Positions 1 through 8,766 of a stretch of 64,000 nt of DNA are shown here, one piece after another (the stretch's first letter is position 1; every line of letters starts with the position of its first letter). Origin of the DNA: Rikenella microfusus DSM 15922 (lineage in GTDB: Bacteria > Bacteroidota > Bacteroidia > Bacteroidales > Rikenellaceae); NCBI RefSeq assembly GCF_000427365.1, contig NZ_KE386488.1, forward strand, positions 930,001 through 994,000. Reading direction: 5' to 3'. The position numbers and the translations under genes are program-made. The notes below the pieces were generated by a model. It searched no databases, was not told the origin of the DNA, and was given only the letters and a program-made list of their open reading frames with translations.

Positions 1-1
1 G

Positions 2-226
2 TTCGTCTTTCCGTTCCGGCTCTCGTTCACTTCCGGTTCGGACACCGAAGTCGTGCCGCGTGTAACGGACATATCCGCCTGGGCGCTGATCCTGGGGCTG
101 GTGTTGGCCGCCGCGTTCTGCGTAATCCGCAAGACCAATCCCGTACGGCAGGCCCCTCAATGCCTCTTTATCCTCGTATGCGGGTTGTATGCCTTTATCG
201 GTCTGTTGCTCTTTTCCCGGAAATAG
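2..226 (+). CDS. C-terminal fragment of a membrane protein
   Basis: The reading frame is open from the window edge and ends at TAG 224-226, giving the last 74 residues. Two hydrophobic segments are visible, about residues 26-41 (WALILGLVLAAAFCVI) and 53-71 (CLFILVCGLYAFIGLLLF), separated by a short basic loop (RKTNPVRQ). This fits the last two helices of an inner-membrane protein. The start and most of the gene lie outside the window and no family can be named. A strong hairpin follows about 95 bases downstream. Confidence 0.6.
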   Translation, partial: FVFPFRLSFTSGSDTEVVPRVTDISAWALILGLVLAAAFCVIRKTNPVRQAPQCLFILVCGLYAFIGLLLFSRK

Positions 227-320
227 TGGCAGACAGGGGGAGTATTCCTCCCGAAACCGGGCCGCACGAGGATTACTGTGCTGTTTTAGGTAAAGTCCGG
301 ATATAGGGGACCAACGATAA

Positions 321-356
321 AAGCGGAGGGCCGCCTTGATTGGCGGCCCTCCGCTT
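321..356. terminator. Perfect 15-bp hairpin between convergent genes
   Basis: Arms 321-335 and 342-356 are exact reverse complements (AAGCGGAGGGCCGCC) around a 6-base loop. It lies between the end of the first gene and the end of ftsY on the other strand, so it can serve both. There is no long U-tract on either side, so it may be a weak terminator or an mRNA 3'-end stabiliser. Confidence 0.6.
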
Positions 357-420
357 GTGCATATATGTTTCGGCTGCGGGAGGTTCGCAAAAATCGCTCT
401 CCGGCATCCGCCCTCTCCGG

Positions 421-1413
421 TCAGGCCCGACGTCCGCCGAACAGCGACGCGACGAAACGCTCCCGGTCGAACACCTGCAAGTCGTCGATTCCTTCCCCGA
501 CGCCGATATACCGAACGGGGATGCGGAACTGCTCCGAGATGCCGATCACTACGCCGCCTTTGGCCGTACCGTCCAGCTTGGTGATCGCCAGCGACGAAAT
601 CTGCGTGGCGGCGGAGAACTGTTTCGCCTGCTCGAACGCGTTCTGCCCGGTGGAACCGTCCAGAACGAGCATGACTTCGTGCGGCGCTTCGGGGACCACT
701 TTCTGCATCACGTTACGGATCTTGGTCAGTTCGTTCATCAGATTGACCTTGTTGTGCAGACGGCCGGCGGTGTCGATAATCGCCACATCGGCCCCGGCGG
801 CTTTGGCTGCCGAAAGGGTGTCGAAGGCGACCGAGGCGGGATCGGCGCCCATCTGTTGTTTGATCAGCCTGGCTCCGGCCCGCTCTGCCCACACTTCGAG
901 CTGGTCGATGGCTGCGGCGCGGAAGGTATCGGCGGCCCCCAGATACACGGTTTTACCGGCTGCCGCGAGCCGCGCGGCGAGTTTGCCGATGGTGGTGGTT
1001 TTCCCCACGCCGTTCACTCCCACGACCATCAGCACGAAAGGATTCCCTGCCTTGTCTTTTTCGAACAGGAAACCGAGATCGGACGAGGTGGTCGCGGCGG
1101 GAGCCTCGGCCAACAGGGCGGTCACTTCATCGCGCAAAATGGCGTTCAGTTCGTCGGTGCCGAGGTATTTGTCGCGGGCTACGCGGGCTTCGATACGTTC
1201 GATGATGCGAAGGGTGGTGTCCACGCCTACGTCGGCGGTGATCAGAATCTCTTCCAATTCGTCGAGCACCTCTTCATCGACTTTCGATTTCCCGGCTACG
1301 GCCCGGGAAATCTTGGAAAAGATCCCTTCGCGGCTCTTCTCCAACCCGCTCTCCAAAGTGGCCCGTTCGGCCTGACCGGAGTCTTTCTTCCTGAATATGT
1401 CGAATATACCCAT
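421..1413 (-). CDS. ftsY: Signal recognition particle receptor FtsY
   Basis: SRP receptor GTPase that docks ribosome-SRP complexes at the inner membrane for co-translational insertion. The 330-residue protein has a short N-terminal region and helical bundle (about 20-110), then the NG GTPase domain. G1 is GVNGVGKTTT near residues 132-141, followed by DTFRAAA, the DTAGR switch and TKLDGTAKGG. The acidic A domain of E. coli FtsY is absent, which is usual in Bacteroidetes. It is codirectional with aspS upstream but separated from it by a family A repeat (1428-1746). The ATG at 1411-1413 lies just beyond the repeat end. Assignment is firm. Confidence 0.97.
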   Translation of the reverse strand: MGIFDIFRKKDSGQAERATLESGLEKSREGIFSKISRAVAGKSKVDEEVLDELEEILITADVGVDTTLRIIERIEARVARDKYLGTDELNAILRDEVTALLAEAPAATTSSDLGFLFEKDKAGNPFVLMVVGVNGVGKTTTIGKLAARLAAAGKTVYLGAADTFRAAAIDQLEVWAERAGARLIKQQMGADPASVAFDTLSAAKAAGADVAIIDTAGRLHNKVNLMNELTKIRNVMQKVVPEAPHEVMLVLDGSTGQNAFEQAKQFSAATQISSLAITKLDGTAKGGVVIGISEQFRIPVRYIGVGEGIDDLQVFDRERFVASLFGGRRA

Positions 1414-1427
1414 TTCTCTATTTGAAT

Positions 1428-1746
1428 CGTTCGTTTATCCGTACATTGAGGGTAGAGTCCACTGTTCTTTCTTTGAAAAGAAAGAACCAAAGAAACTTTC
1501 GAGCAGGTTTGCAGCGCCTCAGTTTGTCGAAAACCTTTTCTTGCAGACTTCTTTGTTCTGTAACGGATAGGGGACATCGGGCATAACGATATTAAAGTCC
1601 CCTATCCGTTACAGAACAAACTTTCAAAGGCAAAAGTCATCCGCCAGGCTCAAGAGATGCGCAAGCATCTCAAAAAGTTTTTCTGGTTCTCTTTGTTCAC
1701 AAAGAGAACAGTCGCCTCAAACCTGAACAGTACAGATAAACGAACG
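1428..1746. repeat. Family A interspersed repeat, copy A1
   Basis: A 319-bp element fills the gap between ftsY and aspS. Both ends carry the inverted motif CGTTCGTTTATC. The outer 90-100 bases at each end are imperfect inverted repeats of each other, and each contains its own small palindrome (GTTCTTTCTTT/AAGAAAGAAC on the left, GTTCTCTTTG/CAAAGAGAAC on the right). The centre is a perfect 24-bp inverted repeat (1552-1575 with 1597-1620) around a 21-base loop. It is nearly identical to A3 read in the opposite orientation. No ORF of note is present. Confidence 0.9.
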
Positions 1747-1750
1747 GTTA

Positions 1751-3520
1751 TTATTCCGGTTTAGCGACAGCGATGCGGAGTTCTTCGAGTTGCGCCTCCG
1801 CCAGCGGCGACGGCGCATCGATCATCATGTCGCGTCCGCTGTTATTTTTCGGGAACGCGATAAAGTCCCGGATCGAATCCGATCCGCCGAACAGCGAACA
1901 CATGCGGTCGAAGCCGAACGCGATTCCCCCGTGCGGCGGCGCACCGTACCTGAACGCCCCCAGCAGGAACCCGAACTGCGCCTGCGCCTCCTCCGGCGAG
2001 AAACCCAACACCTCGAACATCCGGCTCTGCACCCGTCCGTCGTGGATACGGATCGACCCTCCGCCGACCTCCACGCCGTTCACCACGAAATCGTAAGCCT
2101 CCGCCCGTACATCGCCCAGCGCCTTCATGTCGCCCGAAAAGAACTTCTCCATATCCTCCGTTTTCGGCGACGTGAACGGATGGTGCATCGCATAATAGCG
2201 CTGCGTCTCGTCGTCCCACTCCAATAGCGGGAAATCCACCACCCACAACGGAGCGAACGTATCGTGCGGCCGGAGGCCCAACCGGTCGCCCATCTCCAGA
2301 CGCAACGCGCACAAAGCCGCCAGCGTCTGTTTTTTCGGCCCGGCCAGAATCAGGAGCAGGTCGCCCGGGCGCATGCCCGTCGCTTCGCCCCATCCCGCCA
2401 ACGCTTCCTGCGGATAAAACTTGTCCACGCTCGACTTATACGAGCCGTCCGCCTCGCGCCGTACATAAACCAACCCTTTGGCCCCCACCTGAGGCCGCTT
2501 CACGAATTCCGTCAGGCCGTCCAACTGCTTCCGGGTATAGGACGCGCAACCCGGAACGCAAATCCCGCCCACATACTCCGCACTGTCGAACACCGCGAAG
2601 CCATGCCCTTTCGCCAGTGAAGTCATATCGTTGAACTTCATCCCGAAACGGATGTCGGGTTTGTCCGAACCGTAAGTCTCCATCGCCTCGCGCCAACTCA
2701 TACGCGGGAATCGATCCCCGGGGAACGTTATGCCGAGCGTCTTGTCGAACATCGTCCGCATCATCCCCTCGAACACTTCCAACACGTCCTCGCGTTCCAC
2801 GAAAGCCATCTCACAGTCCACCTGGGTGAACTCCGGCTGGCGGTCGGCCCGCAGGTCTTCGTCGCGGAAACAGCGCACGATCTGGAAATAACGGTCGTAA
2901 CCCGATACCATCAGAAGCTGTTTGAAAGTTTGCGGCGACTGGGGCAGGGCGTAAAACTCGCCGGGATTCATCCGCGAAGGTACCACGAAATCCCGTGCCC
3001 CTTCCGGGGTCGATTTGATCATATAGGGCGTTTCGATCTCCATAAAACCCTGTCCGTCGAGGTATCTGCGGATTTCCTGCGCCAGCCGGTGGCGGAGCAT
3101 CATCGCCCGCTGAAGCGGCGCCCGACGCAAATCGAGGTATCGGTATTTCATCCGCAGGTCGTCGCCGCCGTCGGAATTTTCTTCGATGGTAAAGGGAGGC
3201 ACCTCGCTGGCGTTCAGTACTTTTATTTCAGTTGCGATGATTTCTATCTCGCCGGTCGGTATTTTCGTATTTTTGGCCGACCGCTCGGTGACTTTTCCGC
3301 TGACCTGAACCACATATTCGCGTCCGAGGTTCTCGGCGACGGCTTTCAGCTCTGCCGGAGCGTGCTCGTCCACGGTGATCTGGGTAATGCCGTAACGGTC
3401 GCGCAGGTCGATAAATACCATCGCGCCGAGGTTGCGTACTTTCTGGACCCACCCGGCCAGAATGACGGCCTTATCCCTATCGGCCAAACGAAGTTCGCCG
3501 CAAGTTGCTGTTCTGAACAT
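1751..3520 (-). CDS. aspS: Aspartyl-tRNA synthetase
   Basis: Class II synthetase that charges tRNA-Asp. The 589-residue form matches bacterial AspRS length. It starts [11 protein letters not shown] at 3518-3520; in-frame codons further upstream run into a repeat and are not likely coding. The N-terminal OB-fold anticodon-binding domain is followed by the catalytic core with motif 2 ([18 protein letters not shown]), the bacterial GAD insertion, and motif 3 ([15 protein letters not shown]). A TATCTTTG promoter element lies 24 bases before the start. The stop codon is 4 bp from family A copy A1. Confidence 0.97.
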   Translation of the reverse strand: MFRTATCGELRLADRDKAVILAGWVQKVRNLGAMVFIDLRDRYGITQITVDEHAPAELKAVAENLGREYVVQVSGKVTERSAKNTKIPTGEIEIIATEIKVLNASEVPPFTIEENSDGGDDLRMKYRYLDLRRAPLQRAMMLRHRLAQEIRRYLDGQGFMEIETPYMIKSTPEGARDFVVPSRMNPGEFYALPQSPQTFKQLLMVSGYDRYFQIVRCFRDEDLRADRQPEFTQVDCEMAFVEREDVLEVFEGMMRTMFDKTLGITFPGDRFPRMSWREAMETYGSDKPDIRFGMKFNDMTSLAKGHGFAVFDSAEYVGGICVPGCASYTRKQLDGLTEFVKRPQVGAKGLVYVRREADGSYKSSVDKFYPQEALAGWGEATGMRPGDLLLILAGPKKQTLAALCALRLEMGDRLGLRPHDTFAPLWVVDFPLLEWDDETQRYYAMHHPFTSPKTEDMEKFFSGDMKALGDVRAEAYDFVVNGVEVGGGSIRIHDGRVQSRMFEVLGFSPEEAQAQFGFLLGAFRYGAPPHGGIAFGFDRMCSLFGGSDSIRDFIAFPKNNSGRDMMIDAPSPLAEAQLEELRIAVAKPE

Positions 3521-3543
3521 TTTTTCGAGTAATTTTGAAAACT

Positions 3544-3551
3544 CAAAGATA
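3544..3551 (-). promoter_or_regulatory. Putative -7 element for aspS
   Basis: TATCTTTG on the minus strand matches the Bacteroidetes consensus TAnnTTTG, 24 bases upstream of the aspS ATG. No convincing -33 TTTG is seen at the usual spacing. Confidence 0.5.
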
Positions 3552-3563
3552 CATATTTTTTGT

Positions 3564-3929
3564 CGTTCGTTTATCCGTACTGTTTTGGTTTTGGAGGCAA
3601 CCGTTCTTTCTTTGAAAAGAAAGAACCAAAGAGCCGAAACAAAGAGGAAAACCAAGGCAACCTGCACGCTTCGGGTTCCGGAATACTGTTGTCCGAAACG
3701 ACGGCCTGCACCTAAACTTGAGGTTCGGCCTGTCGCCCTCCCCCCGTGGCGCAGAGCGCCAGGGCGACAAGGCCGGCGGTTCTGCGAACCGCAAAACAAC
3801 GGGCTGTCGTTCCGACCGAAAAATCCTGAAGAAAAGGGCACCTGCCAAACTCAGGAGATACGATCTCAAAAAGTTTGGCTTCGCCTTCCTCTTGGCGCCT
3901 CAAACCTGAACAGTACAGAATAAACGAAC
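3564..3929. repeat. Divergent family A repeat, copy A5
   Basis: This 366-bp element fills the gap between divergent aspS and the radical SAM gene. It keeps the terminal CGTTCGTTTATCCGTACTG and its inverse at the right end, and the left palindrome GTTCTTTCTTT/AAGAAAGAAC. Its centre is unlike the other four copies and contains a different GC-rich fold (around 3725-3800). It ends 17 bases before the radical SAM start codon, so it must contain or displace that gene's promoter. Confidence 0.7.
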
Positions 3930-3946
3930 AGTTAATAATCAAACAG

Positions 3947-4726
3947 ATGGATACATTTTTGTTCGACAGCATTATAGTCGGGCCGATTCATAGCCGCAGG
4001 CTCGGCACCTCCTTGGGAGTGAATCTGCTCGCCCCCGCCTCCAAGCTCTGCAACTTCAACTGCATCTATTGCGAATGCGGTTGGAACGGAGCGCACGGCG
4101 AAGGCGCATTCAATCCTTACGAAAAAGTTATTCCCGCCCTCGAAGCGAAGCTGAAAACCATGAGCGAAGAGCGGAAACTGCCCGACGTCATCACCTTCGC
4201 AGGGAACGGCGAACCCACCATGCATCCCGACTTCGACCGGATTATCGACGCCACCCTCGCCCTCAGAGACCGTTACGCCCCCGCGACCAAAATCGCCGTG
4301 CTGAGCAACGCCACGATGATCGACCGCGAAGCTGTACGCAAAGCCTTGCTGCGCGTAGACAGGAATATCCTCAAATTCGACTCCGCCATCGACGCCACCA
4401 TGCGGCATATCAACCAGCCCCGGAACGACCGTACCGTCGCCCGGATCATCGAACTGCTCCAGGAATTCCAGGGTTGCCTCGTCGTTCAGACCATGTTCCT
4501 GCGCGGCGACTACGGCGGACACCATATCGACAATACCACGCCCGAAGAGGTGGAAGCCTATCTGGACGCCATCCGCCGGATCCATCCCTCCGAAGTGATG
4601 CTCTACACGATCGACCGGAACACGCCCGCCGACGACCTGCAAAAAGTCTCTTACGAAGAGATGGAAGCGATAGCCGCCCGCATCCGGAAACTGGACATGG
4701 ACATCATCACCTCCGTGGCCAGATAA
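3947..4726 (+). CDS. Radical SAM protein
   Basis: A 259-residue iron-sulfur enzyme of the radical S-adenosylmethionine superfamily. The cluster motif CNFNCIYC (C-x3-C-x2-C) lies near residues 37-44 and a GNGEPT motif follows, giving the usual TIM-barrel core. The overall form resembles COG0731-type Fe-S oxidoreductases, but the substrate cannot be read from sequence. I start it at the ATG 3947, directly after repeat A5, because the in-frame extension upstream to 3875 lies inside that repeat. It is monocistronic; a long repeat-filled gap follows. Confidence 0.85.
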   Translation: MDTFLFDSIIVGPIHSRRLGTSLGVNLLAPASKLCNFNCIYCECGWNGAHGEGAFNPYEKVIPALEAKLKTMSEERKLPDVITFAGNGEPTMHPDFDRIIDATLALRDRYAPATKIAVLSNATMIDREAVRKALLRVDRNILKFDSAIDATMRHINQPRNDRTVARIIELLQEFQGCLVVQTMFLRGDYGGHHIDNTTPEEVEAYLDAIRRIHPSEVMLYTIDRNTPADDLQKVSYEEMEAIAARIRKLDMDIITSVAR

Positions 4727-4829
4727 CCGGGCCTGCCCGAGACTCTTCCCCGGCCGACCCCGATCCGGTTCGCACACGACATCGCGCACAGCGGTACCGA
4801 CGCCCTGGCTAAAGGCCGGTAAAAAATAA

Positions 4830-4999
4830 GGCCGCTATATACGGCTTCACCCGAATCGAGCAATGATTTTCCCGACCGGCCCGGCGATGCCGCCCCCGCA
4901 CTGGGGACCGGGAATTTTCTCCGAGAGAGCGGGCGCAAACCGAAAGAAGTTGAAAACCAGGTATCCATATCAAACAGAGGAAAGTCGTATATCGTTACC
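4830..4999. repeat. Family B MITE-like repeat, degenerate copy B6
   Basis: The left end GGCCGCTATATACGG and the right end GTCGTATATCGTTACC are recognisable, diverged versions of the family B terminal inverted repeats. It occupies most of the 350-base gap between the radical SAM gene and tRNA-Thr. The flanking 8-mers do not match, so any target duplication has decayed. Confidence 0.55.
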
Positions 5000-5057
5000 A
5001 AGAGATATTCGTTCTTTTTAAACCGGCTTCGAGAGTTGGGAGTTAAAGAAAAATGAT

Positions 5058-5065
5058 TATCTTTG
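5058..5065 (+). promoter_or_regulatory. -7 element of tRNA-Thr promoter
   Basis: TATCTTTG matches TAnnTTTG exactly and lies 11 bases upstream of the mature tRNA 5' end. Confidence 0.6.
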
Positions 5066-5076
5066 CATCCGTAAAC

Positions 5077-5149
5077 GCCACAATAGCTCAGTCGGTAGAG
5101 CATTTCATTCGTAACGAAAAGGTCGCCAGTTCGAGCCTGGCTTGTGGCT
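5077..5149 (+). tRNA. tRNA-Thr (CGT)
   Basis: A 73-base cloverleaf: acceptor GCCACAA/TTGTGGC with discriminator T, D-arm GCTC/GAGC, anticodon loop TTCGTAA (anticodon CGT), and T-arm GCCAG-TTCGAGC-CTGGC. The anticodon stem has one A-C mismatch next to the loop. CCA is not encoded. It has its own promoter upstream and a terminator about 15 bases downstream, so it is transcribed alone. Confidence 0.93.
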
Positions 5150-5164
5150 CAGGGATTTTCCGGA

Positions 5165-5198
5165 AGCCCCCGCGGCATATGCTGCGGGGGCTTTTTTT
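5165..5198 (+). terminator. Rho-independent terminator after tRNA-Thr
   Basis: Arms AGCCCCCGC (5165-5173) and GCGGGGGCT (5184-5192) continue inward with GGC/GCT pairing to a 4-base loop and are followed by a run of seven T. Confidence 0.9.
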
Positions 5199-5565
5199 CG
5201 TCAGGTCTTTGCGCGGTCTCTCCGAAAATCGTAGGATTATTAAAGACAAGCGATTTTCGGCGCCTCTCGATCTTTCTCTTTCCGATTCGTGCACCGTCCC
5301 GGTTCGGCAGCGTCGCCTAAGATGTCTGCCGGGCGGACCGAAAGCTGTTTTATAAAGAAAATATATACGATTCCCCGATTCTATCCTTTGATGCACCGGC
5401 AGTTTTCACCGGCGTTTTTTCGGCCTGCGCCGCCCCTTTACGACAGAGAGAACTCCCGGCCGGAACGGCCGACGGTACCGCAGAATCGGAATCGCGCGAT
5501 CCTCTGCCGTGCAGTTCGTATATAAGTACCTGATATTTCCCCCGGACAGAAACCTCCGGCCGTTT
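5199..5565. other. Gap with a hairpin and a degenerate family B copy
   Basis: No gene is seen. CCGAAAATCG (5222-5231) and CGATTTTCGG (5251-5260) form a 10-bp hairpin with a 19-base AT-rich loop. From about 5356 to 5530 the ends (AGAAAATATATACGA and TTCGTATATAAGTACC) resemble decayed family B terminal repeats, with a GC-rich centre sharing the CTCCCGGCCGGA segment of other copies. Confidence 0.4.
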
Positions 5566-6360
5566 TCAGGCTTCTTGCGACGCTTCCCCGACCCCGGCTT
5601 TCGGCGCGATAAAAGCCCGCTGCGCCAGCATCCGCATGAATTCGTCCCGGTATGAATCCGACACCGGGATGCGTACCTTGCCGAAAACGATCCGCCCCCG
5701 TTCGATCGTCCTCACCTCCGGCATGTGGACGATATAGGAGCGGTGCACCCGCACGAACTCGTCCCCCGGAAGCTGTTCCCCCATCGCCTTGAGACTCATC
5801 TGCGTCATCACGTGCGAACCGTCCGCCAGGCATATCCGGACATAATCCTTTACCCCCTCTATGTATTGCACGTCGGCCAGCCGGATCCGCACCTGCCGGT
5901 AATCGGCCCTTACCCATATGCTGTCCCGTTTCGGAACCGGCACCGGTTCCGGAGCCGCTCCCGTCGCCGTTTTCAGAAACCAGTCGTGCGCCTTCATCGC
6001 CGCCCGCAGGAACTCCGTATAGCTGATCGGTTTGAGCAGATAATCCAGCGCATCCACGCGGAACCCCTCCAACGCATACTGCTCGAAAGCCGTGGTAAAG
6101 ATCACTTTCGTGCGGCCCGCGCCGCGCTCGGTCAGCAACCGCGAAAACTCGATCCCGTTCAGCTGCGGCATCTGGATGTCCAGGAAGAGGAGATCGACCG
6201 CCTCTGCCGAATCCCGCCCGGCCCGGTCCAGACACTGGAGAGCCTCCAGCGCGCTTCCGGCACGTCCTGCCAATTGCAGGAACGGCGTGCGTCCGACATA
6301 ATTTTCCAACAGATCGAGCGCCAACGGCTCGTCATCGACGATCAGGCAATTCAGCATCAT
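5566..6360 (-). CDS. LytTR-family response regulator
   Basis: A 264-residue two-component regulator. The N-terminal receiver domain (about 3-130) has the acidic pair DDE, the phospho-acceptor Asp in LFLDIQMP and the KP signature (YLLKPIS). The C-terminal LytTR DNA-binding domain (about 150-245) has the typical YIEGVKDYVRI and FVRVHRSYIV segments. It is translated from the same transcript as the histidine kinase, whose 3' end overlaps its 5' end by 29 bp, a typical LytS/LytR-like pair. Its target genes cannot be inferred here; no LytTR direct-repeat operator was identified. Confidence 0.92.
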   Translation of the reverse strand: MMLNCLIVDDEPLALDLLENYVGRTPFLQLAGRAGSALEALQCLDRAGRDSAEAVDLLFLDIQMPQLNGIEFSRLLTERGAGRTKVIFTTAFEQYALEGFRVDALDYLLKPISYTEFLRAAMKAHDWFLKTATGAAPEPVPVPKRDSIWVRADYRQVRIRLADVQYIEGVKDYVRICLADGSHVMTQMSLKAMGEQLPGDEFVRVHRSYIVHMPEVRTIERGRIVFGKVRIPVSDSYRDEFMRMLAQRAFIAPKAGVGEASQEA

Positions 6361-7438
6361 ATCGAATCCTGCAATTTACGGTCATTTCAGCCACGAACCG
6401 GTCTCCCTCGCGTTCCGTCCGGAGGGTGTAGCCGCCCGGATAGAGCAGCCCCAGCCGGCGGCGGAGGTTTTCCAGGCCCACGCCGGAGCCGCTGCGGTCG
6501 TTGTCCAGTTTCGGGAAATAGCTGTTCACGATGCGGCATTTCACCCAGTCCGTTCCGCCGGGAATTTCCAGGGCGATGTCCACGAACGACGGCGCATCGG
6601 CCGACACGCCGTGTTTGAAAGCGTTTTCGATCAGCGTGATGAACAGCAGCGGCGCCACGATTCTGCCCCCGGCGTCCGCCGCGTCCGCGATCTTCACCCG
6701 CAACTTCACTGTCCCCGGCAGCCGGAGGCTCATCAGTTCCACGTAGCTCCGCACGAAAGCCAGCTCCTTTTCCAACGGGACGAAATCCTGGTTCTTTTCG
6801 TACAGCACGTGCCTCAGCAGGCCGCTCAGCTGCAACACCGCTTCCTGCGCCCGCTCCGGCCCGATGGCGATCAACGAATAGATATTGTTCAGCGTGTTGA
6901 ACAGGAAATGGGGATTCAGCTGGCTTTTCAGGTTCTGGAGTTCGGCCTGCGTGCGGGCCTGTTCCGCCTGCTGCCGCTCCGACTCGGTGCGGTACCAGTC
7001 GCCCGTCACCCGGATCGCCACGCTGAGGGCCGCCGTCAGCCCCAGCAGCAATACGTCCCGCAGCATGAACACCGCCATCGGCAGGTGCGGTCCGCGGTCT
7101 TCCGGCGGAGGCATCTCTCCGCGTACCACGACGCGGAAAAATTCGAACCACAGGTGGATCAACAGGACGACCGCCAGAATCAGCACCGCGTTGGCCGCCA
7201 CGAATCCCACCACCCTGCGCCGGAACAGCAGCCGCCCGATCAGGCCGAAATAGTTGGTATAAAAGACCAGCATGAAACTCAGCGGCACCATGCAATAGCC
7301 TGTGTACCCCACCCAGTCTATCGTTTGCCCGCTGCCCTGTGTGAACAGCAGCGGAAACCCGAACATCAGCCCCCATGCGATGGCATGGATGGCGATCATC
7401 AATCCCCGATTCCGGTTCTCGTGTTCCATCGCTCGCAA
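6332..7438 (-). CDS. LytS/YpdA-type sensor histidine kinase
   Basis: A 368-residue inner-membrane sensor. Four hydrophobic segments occupy roughly residues 13-150. A short coiled region rich in Q and E (about 155-175) leads to the His_kinase domain with the phospho-acceptor motif NPHFLFNTLN, then a HATPase_c domain with the N box FITLIENAFKHGV and the GSGVGLENLR glycine motif. No periplasmic ligand domain is visible, so the signal may be sensed within the membrane. An alternative ATG three codons in (MEHENRN) is equally plausible. It is the upstream gene of the pair with the overlapping LytTR regulator. Confidence 0.92.
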   Translation of the reverse strand: MRAMEHENRNRGLMIAIHAIAWGLMFGFPLLFTQGSGQTIDWVGYTGYCMVPLSFMLVFYTNYFGLIGRLLFRRRVVGFVAANAVLILAVVLLIHLWFEFFRVVVRGEMPPPEDRGPHLPMAVFMLRDVLLLGLTAALSVAIRVTGDWYRTESERQQAEQARTQAELQNLKSQLNPHFLFNTLNNIYSLIAIGPERAQEAVLQLSGLLRHVLYEKNQDFVPLEKELAFVRSYVELMSLRLPGTVKLRVKIADAADAGGRIVAPLLFITLIENAFKHGVSADAPSFVDIALEIPGGTDWVKCRIVNSYFPKLDNDRSGSGVGLENLRRRLGLLYPGGYTLRTEREGDRFVAEMTVNCRIRYDAELPDRR

Positions 7439-7517
7439 GATAATGATTTTTATCTAAAAAATTCGATAAGTATAGTACGGCTTTACCTTATCTTAACATT
7501 CACACCCGGTCTTCGGC

Positions 7518-7547
7518 CTGCTGTCTCGCCCGCGGGCGAGACAGCAG
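7518..7547. repeat. Perfect 30-bp palindrome in intergenic gap
   Basis: CTGCTGTCTCGCCCG at 7518-7532 is followed directly by its reverse complement at 7533-7547. It lies in the 199-base gap between the esterase 3' end and the histidine kinase 5' end. The left part of the gap (7470-7495, AGTATAGTACGGCTTTACC) resembles a family B end. A related GTCTCG...CGAGAC segment occurs at about 56860-56915. Confidence 0.6.
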
Positions 7548-7637
7548 GGGGTACAGGGGGACGCGCTCCGAAACATCGAAAACCGGGAACTCTATAAAAG
7601 TACAAGCCTGAAAGAGATATTTGCATATTGCCGATTA

Positions 7638-8498
7638 TCATGACAGGCGGAAACTTCGCGATACGAAAGCGAGCGCGGCGGGCAGCGATTCGCGCCAGTA
7701 TGTCCACGTATGTCCGCCGTCCCGCACCCGGTATTCGTGCGGGATATTCCGTTCGCGCATCAGGATATGGAGCATCGAATTGCCCCGGTAAAGAAAATCG
7801 TCGTCGCCGCAGTCGATCCGGAACTGCACGGCGCCGCGCTGGTCGTCGGGCATCGAACGGACCAGCTCCAGCACGCTGTTCCGCCGCCAGTGGTCGGTCG
7901 TGACGCCCGGCCCGAAAAGGCCGGCGAACAGATCGGCAAAGGGGCCGCCGCCGTTTTCGAGTTCCCCGTCGGTGAAGACCGCCGCGCTCATCGGGCAGCA
8001 GGCGGCGAACAGGTCGGGATAACGTATCGCATAGAGAAGCGAACCGTAACCGCCCATCGACAGGCCGGCAACGGCGCGGAACGTCTTTTCCGTTCGGGCG
8101 CGGCAGGTCTGTTCGATATGGGGGATCAGCTCCCGGACGAACATGTCCTCATAGCGCGTCTTCCCGTCGTAACTGTTCACATACCAGCTCTGCCCGGCTT
8201 CGGGCATTACGATAATCATGGGCGCTGCCCGGCCGCTGCGGATTTCCCGGTCGGCGACGGTCTGCACCTCTCCCTGCTGTATCCAGGCCCGGTAATCGTT
8301 GCCCAGGCCGTGCAACAGGTAGAGCACCGGATAGTCCCGGTCGCTTTCGGTATAACCGTCGGGCAGGTACAGCGCGTATTTGACCTCGTGGCCGAGAATC
8401 CGGCTGGTCATCGCGCATTCTTGTTTCAACGTACTGGCCGACAGGCTGTTCAAGAACAGGAGCAGGCCGACGGCAAAGAACAGAGTTAATTTTTTCAT
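7638..8498 (-). CDS. Secreted esterase, alpha/beta hydrolase (PF00756 type)
   Basis: A 286-residue protein with a Sec signal peptide (MKKLTLFFAVGLLLFLNSLSAS). The fold is that of the esterase D / feruloyl and acetyl-xylan esterase family: YPVLYLLHGLG near residues 55-65, the nucleophile elbow GLSMGGYGS, and a late DGGHTWTYWR motif holding the catalytic His. I chose the ATG at 8496-8498 because the in-frame extension upstream encodes no signal peptide. The likely role is removal of acyl groups from dietary or host carbohydrates in the periplasm or outside the cell. The substrate is not determinable here. It is transcribed alone. Confidence 0.85.
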   Translation of the reverse strand: MKKLTLFFAVGLLLFLNSLSASTLKQECAMTSRILGHEVKYALYLPDGYTESDRDYPVLYLLHGLGNDYRAWIQQGEVQTVADREIRSGRAAPMIIVMPEAGQSWYVNSYDGKTRYEDMFVRELIPHIEQTCRARTEKTFRAVAGLSMGGYGSLLYAIRYPDLFAACCPMSAAVFTDGELENGGGPFADLFAGLFGPGVTTDHWRRNSVLELVRSMPDDQRGAVQFRIDCGDDDFLYRGNSMLHILMRERNIPHEYRVRDGGHTWTYWRESLPAALAFVSRSFRLS

Positions 8499-8541
8499 AA
8501 AATAGTTACCGAAATGTTTGTAAATATAAGGATAATTGCCG

Positions 8542-8549
8542 TATATTTG
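8542..8549 (+). promoter_or_regulatory. -7 element of tRNA-Pro promoter
   Basis: TATATTTG matches TAnnTTTG and lies 13 bases upstream of the tRNA 5' end. Confidence 0.6.
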
Positions 8550-8562
8550 CACTCGGAATTTT

Positions 8563-8637
8563 CGGGGTGTAGCACAGTCCGGTTAGCGCGCCACGTTCGG
8601 GACGTGGAGGTCGGAAGTTCGAATCTTCTCACCCCGA
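8563..8637 (+). tRNA. tRNA-Pro (CGG)
   Basis: A 75-base cloverleaf: acceptor CGGGGTG/CACCCCG, anticodon stem CCACG/CGTGG around loop TTCGGGA (anticodon CGG), and T-loop TTCGAAT. CCA is not encoded; ACCG follows. Its last 14 bases recur 144 bases downstream (see the copy at 8767). Confidence 0.94.
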
Positions 8638-8653
8638 CCGGGATTCCTCCTGA

Positions 8654-8686
8654 AAAGCAGTCGCATTTATGCGGCTGCTTTTTTCG
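8654..8686 (+). terminator. Terminator after tRNA-Pro
   Basis: AAGCAGTCGCA and TGCGGCTGCTT pair with one G-T wobble around a short loop, followed by TTTTTTC. Confidence 0.8.
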
Positions 8687-8766
8687 TTGATGCCCTTTGC
8701 CCGGCTGGAGTGCCCAGCGGCACCCGCCCGCCGCAGGCGCGAAGAAAAACGGGTGCAGCGAAACCG

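Noticed and set aside
1428-1746. CRISPR array or direct-repeat locus suggested by recurring motifs in family A
   Set aside because: The repeats are dispersed single copies with inverted internal structure; there are no regularly spaced direct repeats and no cas genes.
5405-5425. Terminator at CACCGGCAGTTTTCACCGGCG followed by a T run
   Set aside because: The two ACCGGC blocks are direct, not inverted, repeats; only CCGG pairs, too weak to call.
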